The position numbers and the translations under genes were made by a program. The notes under the pieces were generated by a model. That model saw nothing but the letters and a program-made list of their open reading frames with translations. It did not search any database and was not told where the DNA came from. From Mesostigma viride (Eukaryota > Streptophyta > Mesostigmatophyceae > Mesostigmatales > Mesostigmataceae): a stretch of DNA of 64,000 bases. Each line of letters begins with the position of its first letter. Positions within the stretch are counted from its first letter, which is position 1. This document shows positions 56,096 through 64,000 of the stretch, one piece after another. The stretch covers positions 1 to 64,000 of the forward strand of contig RPFO01000779.1 in NCBI GenBank assembly GCA_009746045.1. The letters run 5' to 3'.

Positions 56096-57116
56096 ACCGT
56101 TGTGTGCGGAGCATGACGATGGAACGGGCGTAGCACGGCCAACGGGGGAGGAGACTGAGAGCGCAGTTGATGCGGGGACACCCGTAGGTGATGAAGGGCG
56201 GGGGAATAAGAAATCGCACGTGTACGTCAAGGTTAAGGCCCTGACCGAGAGGGTCAATGCTTTGGAGAACCAACGAAGAATGCCATCCACCCCAGCAAGT
56301 GCTGCACCCAGCTCCAGCACTGGCGTTGGCACGGAGCTTCGCCGGCCCGCTCCGCCTGCCGCGTTGGGGCAACGCGAAAGCTTCAGCGCGGCCCATGGCC
56401 AAGTGACAGGACTGCAACCAGCACACCGTCAACAAGAGCCACGCGCGCGCGCAGTCGCAATGGATGGGCCGAGGCAGCTGGATCGGGAGGGGGAACCGTA
56501 CGGCGAGCACGGTGTGTACGCGCCGTACGACCAAGGAATGCATGCCCAGCCTACTGCCGCTGGCAGGCAAGCGGCCAATGCTTATGTATACCATGCCGGC
56601 ATGTACGATCCACAGCCTGGCGAAGGGTCGGCAGCTGATCCACATCAGCCTTGAGGTCGCGGCACATTGCAACAAACCACCTACGTTGAGAACCCTGAGC
56701 CCGTGCAGCATTACAATGACGGCACTTACCGTTATGCCGCAGCCCCCCCTCTAAGGAGATCTCCAAGGAAGACAAAGCCGAGGCCCCAAATCCCCAAGGC
56801 CGCCGGGGAGCAAGACTGGCAACATCATGATGAGGGAGGAGGTTATGCAGCCAGGGATTCTCATTTCATGGGTCATAGCAATTTTGATGAGCAAGGGACG
56901 TGGGCCTACAACGCCCACGTCCGGGCGGCCCCACAACCTGGCACATGCCCAGGCTCCACCGCGGAAAAGGCCACCCTACTCGCAAGATGTAGACGAGTCG
57001 GGGCAACACGATTATTATGGTTCATATTAGATTGGGCATGTATGGTTTTGATACGGCATTTGCTTGGCACCAGATTCTGCATTAAAGAAAGCTGTATGCA
57101 AATCATTGTCAGGTAA
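56096..57116 (+). pseudogene. Two coding-like segments of the TIR element, unknown
   Basis: 56096-56653 stays open with a short coiled-coil-like stretch (VKVKALTERVNALENQRR), then a Pro/Gln/Arg-rich tail. 56667-57116 continues in another frame with PLRRSPRKTKPRPQIPKAAG. Gag-like or DNA-binding accessory proteins have this look, but no domain is recognised. No start or splice site is certain. Confidence 0.35.
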
Positions 57117-57359
57117 GTTTAAGCTAATATACATTATTTTATCTTGCATTTGATATTAAAGAGGCAGAGAGACACAGTTGGCAGATGCAAGTTTGCTAGG
57201 CCATGTAATAGGGATTATTGGTCATCCATCATATTCATAAATTTTCTTTTATTTATACATGGTTGCATAATACATTAATGTTGCGTTAATACTTTGTGGC
57301 ACTAAACAACAAAATCATGAAATGCTAGTGCTATCGTGTCATATTGTCACTATCATGCT

Positions 57360-58202
57360 GTCACGGTGTCACAATGTCACGATGTCACGGTGTCACAATG
57401 TCACCTCATGTTAATCAGTGCTTCTGGGCAATGTAATATCATTGTTGCAACCCCATGGGCGCCACATTACCTTGTGACACCATACAAAATCGTAAAATAC
57501 TAGCGTTATGGTGCCATCGTGTCACGGTGTCACGGTGTCACGGTGTCACGGTGTCACGGTGTCACAATGTCACCTCATGTTAATCAGTGCTTCTGGGCAA
57601 TGTAATATCATTGTTGCAACCCCATGGGCGCCACATTACCTTGTGACACCATACAAAATCGTAAAATACTAGCGTTATGGTGCCATCGTGTCACGGTGTC
57701 ACGGTGTCACGGTGTCACGGTGTCACAATGTCACCTCATGTTAATCAGTGCTTCTGGGCAATGTAATATCATTGTTGCAACCCCATGGGCGCCACATTAC
57801 CTTGTGACACCATACAAAATCGTAAAATACTAGCGTTATGTACGTGCCATCGTGTCACGGTGTCACGGTGTCACGGTGTCACGGTGTCACGGTGTCACAA
57901 TGTCACCTCATGTTAATCAGTGCTTCTGGGCAATGTAATATCATTGTTGCAACCCCATGGGCGCCACATTACCTTGTGACACCATACAAAATCGTAAAAT
58001 ACTAGCGTTATGGTGCCATCGTGTCACGGTGTCACAATGTCACCTCATGTTAATCAGTGCTTCTGGGCAATGTAATATCATTGTTGCAACCCCATGGGCG
58101 CCACATTACCTTGTGACACCATACAAAATCGTAAAATACTAGCGTTATGGTGTCACGGTGTCACGGTGTCACGGTGTCACGGTGTCACGGTGTCACGGTG
58201 TC
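57360..58202 (+). repeat. Right subterminal arrays and roughly 170-bp tandem repeat
   Basis: Five units of TGTCACCTCATGTTAATCAG, TGGGCAATGTAATATCATTG, CCATGGGCGCCACATTACCT, AATCGTAAAATACTAGCGTT, each separated by 2-6 copies of ACGGTGTC. A last run of ACGGTGTC ends at 58202, about 85 bp before the right TIR. Confidence 0.92.
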
Positions 58203-58837
58203 ACAACATGTTGGGACAATAACCTACATGCTTTGGACTTACGAGAGGCCCTAAATAACAAAGTTTGAAAAATCTCAATTTGTAGTAGTGTTCTAGTACA
58301 AATCCAGACGAGCTTAGGGAGCACCCACGGACGGTGTTGGGAAAAGACGCTTGGCCACTGCTGTGTCCGAGCCTTTCTAGGTCTCACCATTGCTGCCAGG
58401 CCTTGCACGCCTTGGCAGGTCCGCCACTGTCAATTTCCTTGGTTGCATCAATCCAGGACGTCTGTCCTTCCATGAATGACAGTAACGCTCTGGATTTATC
58501 CGTCATGACAAGTACCCGTCCATCCCAGGCCTGCAGGACTGCCAGTCCTGAAGTCCTGTGACATTCTTGGTACCATCAACCAATATTGACCACAGTACCT
58601 CCTAGTGACAGTCGGTCCTGTGACACGTAACGTGTGATGGTTCACCCAACACTGCCACGTGCCCTGTCCCTCACGTGTCCTTAGTCCTGGTACTGCTGTA
58701 GCGTCCGGCGGCATGTACTTCGGGACTTGATAACTCTCAAGTTCCTTGTCCAAATGAGGCGTTTAGCACGGCGTTGGAAAGGCCACTTCAGGTATGATAT
58801 GCTTAGCATATTGCATCACCAATATGCTAACTGGACC

Positions 58838-59149
58838 CCCCCTGCCGATGGTAAAGAAAAAGAGCCCGCGACATTATAGATCGCAACTATCCCACCATAA
58901 ATTAGAACCAGTAACTAATTTTCTCCAAGAATCGAGCATTTTTTCTGCTTTCCGCGAGCCAGATTTGTCACGTTTCGTCTAAAAGCAGTCGCCATGGCCA
59001 CTTCCGCAAGGGGTGCGCGCACCGTGCACCCACTTTTCACGGTACGGAGGGTACCGCGGAATTTTTTTGGCGCGGAAAATATTCGCCGCGCCGAGTCCCC
59101 TTAAGGGGACCTGTCTGGCGTGCTTCCCGTATATTTGCAAGCACACGCA
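58838..59149. other. Flank of the LTR element, nothing recognised
   Basis: No gene or named repeat. Confidence 0.4.
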
Positions 59150-59800
59150 CTAGTCGCTTCCCCACGGGTTTCCACGCGGGATGGGGTCAGGATATGCCGC
59201 CCTGGCTGGCCAAGCCGCTGGGGGCCGGCCAGACCTAGGTCGGTGTCTACCTGGCTGCCAGCCAGGTAGACACCGGTGCAAGCAAGATGTCCTATACGAA
59301 TGCATGCTATCCTACGCTGTCTAATCTCGTCCGAAATGCGAGGCATGCCCTGGTACAAAGATTCTAAAGACATTTGCGTGGAAAACCCTACATTCAGGGC
59401 CTGTCATAGTGACCGTGCCGTCTAGCTTGGCCGCCAGTGTGTCCGTGAGCGTCTATGGGCCTCGGCGCCATCGGTGAGCACCGTGAGGACCAGGACCTTG
59501 AGGAGCATGCGCTTGCGGTGCTCGCCGAGGGCCTTCGATTGCCAGTAGATTTTGAGCGAGCGATGCCTAGCCCAGGCCAGGCCGATGCGGGGGTCCACAT
59601 CGTCGGCGGTGTCCGCGGGGAGCATGCTCCCCAGCAGTTTGAAGTGATCACGAAACGGCCGGGACCTCCGTCCCGTCTTGAGCAGCCGCGGTAGCGGCGG
59701 GCGACTGGAACCCCCAATCACCATCGCCTCAGTTTTGACACTAATCTCCAGCCCCACCGCCCTCGCCTCCAAGCCCAGACAGTCCAGCCACACTATACTT
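59150..59800 (-). pseudogene. Degraded LINE reverse transcriptase C terminus
   Basis: A minus frame from about 59793 reads WLDCLGLEARAVGLEISVKT, RDHFKLLGSMLPADTADDVD, LAWARHRSLK and KRMLLKVLVLTVLTDGAEA, aligning with residues about 190-310 of the RT at 41515-42861. It continues in broken frames toward 59150, similar to 40200-40620. The catalytic YADD part is absent. Confidence 0.8.
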
Positions 59801-60299
59801 TTCGTCCGAGGGTGGTAAAAAGCATCCGAGGCGTAAATTACGAGGTCTTATCTTACTACCTAGATCCGAGGCGTGAGATCCAACGCCGTAATCATTACGA
59901 CGTAGGATGATAGGTAGTAATTTTACTAGCCGTAAGTAAAAGTAACGTTACGACTGCACATCTTTGGTAGTACATTACCGACAGAGTAAATTACCGCGAC
60001 GGGTCTTGGTTGGTAATCTACCACCTGTAGATTAGGTGCCAGTGATCCGATGCTGTAAGATACGTTTCAGTAAGTTACTTCGGGGATCTTTGCCTGTACA
60101 CACGGCCAGATGGATAATTATATTGTAATGGAGAAGTGGGAGAACGTGCGTGTCTATTAGCAAATGCAGCGAAATATAAAAATGTAGTTATCAGCCTTTT
60201 TCGCCTATTCAGCAGTTGTCGTTGTCGGCCGTTGTCATTAAGCGGCTATAGATTATGTGTGCTGGGGCCGGTGAAAAGACGCTAGCAAAGTTCGTCTGA
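59801..60299. other. Spacer with many short palindromic words
   Basis: Repeated CGTAA, TTACGA and CGAGGCGT words in both orientations, in an otherwise featureless AT-rich stretch. No ORF. Confidence 0.4.
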
Positions 60300-60419
60300 A
60301 TGGCGTCCAATAGAGGGGATTTTATTCTTAGTGGATTGTTGGACGAGGAGAAGGCGAGGTTGCTGGCGGAGAATGCGAAAGAGCAGAGGGAAGCAGCGGA
60401 AGCCGTGCGTGGAAGATGA
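60300..60419 (+). CDS. Short ORF, possible first exon
   Basis: MASNRGDFILSGLLDEEKAR then an Ala/Glu-rich helix, stop at 60417. It could be a 39-residue protein or an exon ending at the internal GTGCGT. It does not splice in phase to the next segment by any site I found. Confidence 0.25.
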   Translation: MASNRGDFILSGLLDEEKARLLAENAKEQREAAEAVRGR

Positions 60420-60705
60420 GGTAACGGGATGGAGTGTGGGCCCTGGCTTCTGGTTATGAAATGATGGCGGTTGCAGGCCAGCCGTGCTCGCTGGTAATGG
60501 GTGCGTGGTGTTGAAATCCAAGTTCTGCGCGTATTCTGTTTTTTGGTCAATGATTGAAGGGATGTCGCCTTGTTTTATTTTTGTGCATCTGCGTCCCGTC
60601 GTGACTGCCTCGTCATGGACGCCCAGGGGTAGAAGTTCGAACGAGGGAATGATTTTTCAAACGCCTGGATATGTTATGATAGTACGAATAAATGGTAATG
60701 GGTAG

Positions 60706-61410
60706 AGGCGGCCAAAATTTTGTTGGAAGTGTGCCAACGCCGCACATACGACTTGAACAACCCTAGGTATCTTAGGAAAAGGAAACACGGATACGTCGGA
60801 GTGGAGGAAGAGGAAGACGATGACGATGGTGAAGACGGAGAGGTTTACAATGGAGGCCTTGAGAATGGGGAGACATTGAAGCAGGAGAGCAGGGTAGCGG
60901 TGAGTGGCCCGTCATGAATTACATTGTGGTTGCAGTTGTTAGCGAGGCGTGTTGATTGCTTCTTGCCGCGGGTAATCGCTAGCGTGCATAACCTTCTTTT
61001 TTCAACAGGTGTTCTGGTGCATTGACTGCCGCAAAGCAATTAATGGGACTGATTATGTGCCTATGATGCCGTTTGGGAATCATACATTGCCAACATTTCG
61101 TGTTTAGAAGGCGCGCCTTCAGAAGCATATTCAGCACCGCACGAGCCAGGTGCTGAAGGCGTGCTTGGAGAGGAAGGGGTATAAAGTGCGCATGACCGCA
61201 TCGAAGAAGAAGAAGCAGCAGGAATCGGGCAAGACCATGATAACCGAGCCAGGATTGGCTTTCGTGCATGCAGTACATGGTGCGGCGCAGGCAGTGAATG
61301 CTGCATCGATTGCAGCGGTGCAGCCTGTGGCCATGGCGGTGCAGGGCGCGGGTCCTGAAGTGTGGGCGTTGGCGAAGCAGATTCACGATGCTGTCATGGC
61401 CACGTTGTGA
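60706..61410 (+). pseudogene. BED-finger-like gene broken by an in-frame stop
   Basis: Exon 60706-60899 reads KILLEVCQRRTYDLNNPRYL, then an acidic run (VEEEEDDDDGEDGE) up to donor GCG/GTGAGT. The next exon starts after TTCAACAG at 61009, in phase, with VFWCIDCRKAI, then a TAG at 61105-61107, and reopens as ARLQKHIQHRTSQVL, KKKKQQ and an Ala/Val-rich end at 61410. A W-x-x-C-x2-C...L-x2-H-x2-H arrangement resembles BED-type fingers common in hAT-like transposases. It may be a dead transposon gene or a truncated host gene. Confidence 0.4.
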
Positions 61411-62329
61411 AGCCAAGGAATGGGTGTTGGTTCCAGTCAGGTGCCTCGCCCGGAGGAAGCTTTTCTGCTGTAAGCAGAGGTGCGGCATCAAGCATTTGCA
61501 ATCGCCATGAGAGCAGTGGAGATGTCTGCGGCATTGGGAGATCTGCAGACAATTGCAGGAGGACATTGTGCGGTACGCTTGTAGGGTGTATGCTGTGTTG
61601 TTCCGCTCGCTAATGGACATGTGCCCCTGTAACCTCTTCCAGGCTACTATCTCCTATACACCTCTTCAGGCTTGAAAAGTAAATTGCTGTACGGTTCACA
61701 ATTGGCATGGCTTGACATGCACGCGTCCTTGACTGTGGTGTGCATGGGTTTGGGGTTTAGCGGTTTACATCAGACTCAGCTGTGTATCTGCTTAATCAGC
61801 CGACGTGTCACATGGGGACAGCAACGGCGCTGGGATGCAGCCCGGTGTGAATGCGAGTAAATTACGCGCTGTCATGCATGACGGATGGGGCGTGGAAGCC
61901 ACGACCCACGTTTTTGTGTGTGCACGGGGGGGCTAGGGTGCCAGTCCTTGTGTTGCTGCCATCCATATGGGCATGGATATGCGGGAAGCTTTCCCCGTAC
62001 CCATACTTAATGATGCATGGACTGGTTGTGTCAGCCAAGGGTTTAGCTGTCGTGGGTTTGCTGACTGATCATGGCAGGCTGCTAGGCTGGTGCTAGAACA
62101 GCCATAGCGCGGTTACTGCTATGTCTTGCCCGTGCTAACTGATGCTGCAGCCATGCGTGGAGCGCGAATCGTCCCGTGAGGAGAAGGAGGAGGCGGGGCC
62201 GGTGCACCCACGGGCAGGGCCGGAGAAGAAGGAGGCGGAGCACCCAGTGTGGGAGAAGGAGAAGGCGGGGAAGCACTGAAGCTCCACCCCATGTCAGGCC
62301 TCTAGTATAGGTGCCAGTTAACTAAACCC
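61411..62329. other. Spacer with one coding-like segment
   Basis: After a GATGCTGCAG acceptor-like site, 62151-62278 reads VERESSREEKEEAGPVHP, then EKEKAGKH and a stop, a Lys/Glu-rich segment that could be a last exon. Nothing else. Confidence 0.25.
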
Positions 62330-62425
62330 ATGCACGTGCAGGTTGTAGCTCAGAATGTATTAAAAATCATATGCCCCTTTGCAGGTATATATGTGTAACA
62401 GTGACTCCCAACGGATATATGTTCC
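62330..62425 (+). mobile_element. Family B SINE-like 3' fragment
   Basis: CAGAATGTATTAAAAATCAT, ATGCCCCTTTGCAGG, GTGACTCCCAACGGAT and CCTAATTTATTAG, a diverged 3' end of the family. Confidence 0.75.
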
Positions 62426-62499
62426 TAATTTATTAGATTCTTACTGAATAATTGTTGTCTTTATGAACCCATGAAGAGCAAAGCCCGGTGGGGAGTACA

Positions 62500-62795
62500 T
62501 GTAACGCATTACCACGAGAAGGGGTCCCCACACCGAACTTCTTCGCTCTCTGTTCCTATGCAGAACAAGAAGAGGTGGATGACCAATGTCCCGGCTCACA
62601 CGCCAGCCCCTGTGGGCAAGCCCCCTCCCCCAAAGCGGAAGGGGCGCTTTGGGGAGAAGTGTAGTTAGGATTTTGTAGACTAGATAGGTTAGAGTTACCT
62701 TATTTCGATGTCGCGGCTTGGTCACCCACCTCCACCCATTCAGCAAGGAATATGTGCTACATGATCTCCCAACGGAGGCATGTTATAATTTTATT
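62500..62795 (+). mobile_element. Family C 3' end
   Basis: A plus-strand coding remnant NKKRWMTNVPAHTPAPVGKP, then PPPKRKGRF and a stop, followed by GCAAGGAATATGTGCTACAT, ATCTCCCAACGGAG and an AT tail. It is the least damaged copy of this C terminus in the window. Confidence 0.75.
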
Positions 62796-62814
62796 TGATT
62801 AGTGTCTTGGGGCA

Positions 62815-62920
62815 TGATGCAGATGAGATTTGTAACTTCCGTGTAATTATGTTTCTAAAGAGATTAGCATAGTACTATAAACATGCCCATGCGCATGACA
62901 CGCAAGTACTTACTTACTTC
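62815..62920 (+). mobile_element. Family D 3' end
   Basis: Matches 41088-41200, ending GACACGCAAGTACTTACTTA. Confidence 0.7.
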
Positions 62921-63382
62921 CACCAGACCTGGCAATAAACAAGCATTTGATGGGATGGACCCAGCGATACATAATGGCGTGCATGCATGAAAAATATACA
63001 CTATGCATGGCCCAATGGGCATGCATTAAAGTAATTAGCAATGATAGCCGAGTACCTATCTCATCCCATGTGGCGTCAGTCACAGACGACCTGAAAATAA
63101 TACAGTAGACATAACTGAAAGCTCTTGTCAAAAGATATTGGCACTGTCAATAGGTGGTAACAACAAACCACGACAGGCCAAGGGAAAGGCCGACATGAGA
63201 GCACTGAAGCTAAACCGGCAGGCCGGGCCACAATTAACCCTCCAGCCCGAAAGTGCCACTGCATCATGTAAGACAAGCCTGAGATATGGACCAAGTCTCC
63301 CCCCACAAGAAATGTCCCACAGGTAACAACCACCAGCAACTCGATCACAGCTGACTGAAACGCATCCACAAAGACTGGTGTT
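62921..63382. other. Spacer, nothing recognised
   Basis: A weak minus ORF of 97 residues (63076-63369) has no motif. Confidence 0.4.
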
Positions 63383-64000
63383 CTAGATACGAGTAACCAC
63401 TTTCACGCCCATGAGGGTCGGGACGGCACTCCGACTGATAGTGTAGAGCCACCGGCCACACTCGCCCAGAAAGCGTCCTGCCTGCCCATACGTGTTCTGG
63501 GTAGACCGCCCAAATCGATTGCCGTCGCGCATGCACGTTGTCCGTGCCTCCTCAACCAGGTGCGACCCTCTTCCACGCAGCAGCCGCAACGTGCAGGGCT
63601 CCTGCAACCGCTCTTTAAGGACGTTGGTAGCCGCTGGGTGCGTCAACAAGACGGCGCCGGCGAGAACCACGGGATCAAGTGTAGGCATGGACTCCAGCAA
63701 AGTTGCCCACCCTGCACGATCCCAATAGTCCCTAGTATGCCCCGTGGACTCCCACCCCTCTCCCCAAGCCTGGCAGCTGGTGAAGACCACAATGCTGTAC
63801 AGACCCCACATGATCGGCGACTGCCATACGTGGTTCCACTCTGCCACGAGCTGCCTCTCCATTTCCTCTGGGGGCAGCAGGTCGTGGCCGCGCCTTTCGT
63901 CTTCATGTTGCCGCCACTGGGCAACGTATTCCATGCTCCACTGACTGCCCAGGTCTGCGGGAATGTCGCGAAGCGAGAACAAGTTCCCCAGGCAGGTGGG
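63383..64000 (-). CDS. Partial ORF at right edge, unknown
   Basis: The frame is open from the window edge to a TGA at 63383, at least 205 residues. A Trp-rich region (WSMEYVAQWRQHEDERRG) is followed by a segment near the C terminus, STQNTYGQAGRFLGECGRWL, that faintly recalls the core-binding domain of tyrosine recombinases (S-T-x-x-x-Y...F...C). That would fit a DIRS- or Crypton-like element, but no catalytic residues are in the window. Treat as hypothetical. Confidence 0.4.
   Translation of the reverse strand, partial: PTCLGNLFSLRDIPADLGSQWSMEYVAQWRQHEDERRGHDLLPPEEMERQLVAEWNHVWQSPIMWGLYSIVVFTSCQAWGEGWESTGHTRDYWDRAGWATLLESMPTLDPVVLAGAVLLTHPAATNVLKERLQEPCTLRLLRGRGSHLVEEARTTCMRDGNRFGRSTQNTYGQAGRFLGECGRWLYTISRSAVPTLMGVKVVTRI

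Larger units (their letters stand above)
51080..58319. mobile_element. 7.24-kb TIR DNA transposon inserted in the 5' LTR
   Basis: Perfect 32-bp terminal inverted repeats (CCCTAAGCTCGTCTGGATTT at 51080, with its complement ending at 58319), with AGC duplicated on each side (51077-51079 and 58320-58322). Subterminal GTGTCACG arrays are inverted with respect to each other: GACACCGT at 51205-51410 and ACGGTGTC at 57360-58200. A 3-bp TSD plus subterminal repeats resembles CACTA/EnSpm-type elements, but the ends do not start CACTA, so the superfamily is open. No complete transposase is seen. Confidence 0.9.
47119..58832 (-). mobile_element. Copia-type LTR retrotransposon, internally deleted, split by a TIR transposon
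   Basis: LTRs at 47119-47762 (3') and 50945-51079 plus 58323-58832 (5', interrupted). They differ by about one indel over roughly 645 bp, so the insertion is recent. GGACC flanks the outside ends (47114-47118 and 58833-58837). A purine tract (AACAAGAAAGGGTTGG) abuts the 3' LTR. The internal region is only 3.2 kb: a gag-like ORF, a second ORF, then RT end plus RNase H. Integrase and most of RT are missing, so this copy cannot be autonomous. Confidence 0.88.

Overview
The window looks like nuclear DNA from a repeat-rich, intron-bearing photosynthetic eukaryote, most likely a green alga or a related plastid-bearing protist. Evidence: a nuclear-type gene for an organellar (probably plastid) initiation factor IF-2 with a transit-peptide-like N terminus, a base-exchange phosphatidylserine synthase split into 12 exons, a universal stress protein split into 4 exons, GT-AG introns throughout, LINE, SINE-like, Copia and TIR elements, and large simple-sequence arrays. 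Coding exons of the cellular genes are GC-rich; introns and intergenic DNA are less so. No species can be named from the sequence alone.

Layout. 1-1.41 kb is a polypyrimidine tract. 1.46-12.62 kb is a compact block, all on the plus strand: five small intronless ORFs (one with a MYND finger, two sharing a CX4CX10CX2H finger) and one very long multi-exon gene that can be assembled in frame to about 1,827 residues, given three homopolymer corrections. The block is dotted with about 21 copies of a short hairpin motif, found only between genes and inside introns and not seen elsewhere in the window. This is the best candidate for an undescribed system, perhaps a multi-gene mobile or virus-derived element. 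13.5-24.3 kb (minus) is the phosphatidylserine synthase gene, whose introns are packed with minisatellites; one array is made of copies of its own 5' splice junction. 25.2-28.2 kb (plus) is IF-2, head to head with the synthase. 31.6-32.3 kb (minus) is a GNAT acetyltransferase. 33.1-38.3 kb (plus) is the universal stress protein, with a 1.6-kb G-rich heptamer array in intron 2.

From about 38.7 kb the window is a graveyard of nested retroelements. A LINE, a roughly 430-bp SINE-like family and further families share a 3' stem-loop and AT-rich tetranucleotide tails; several insertions can be ordered by target-site duplications. 47.1-58.8 kb is a young, internally deleted Copia-type LTR element (TSD GGACC). 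Its 5' LTR is split by a 7.24-kb TIR transposon (TSD AGC, 32-bp TIRs, inverted subterminal GTGTCACG arrays), which itself carries a foldback element, a (CCCT)n-tailed repeat and satellites. 59-64 kb holds more LINE and SINE debris, a BED-finger-like broken gene, and a partial ORF running off the right edge.
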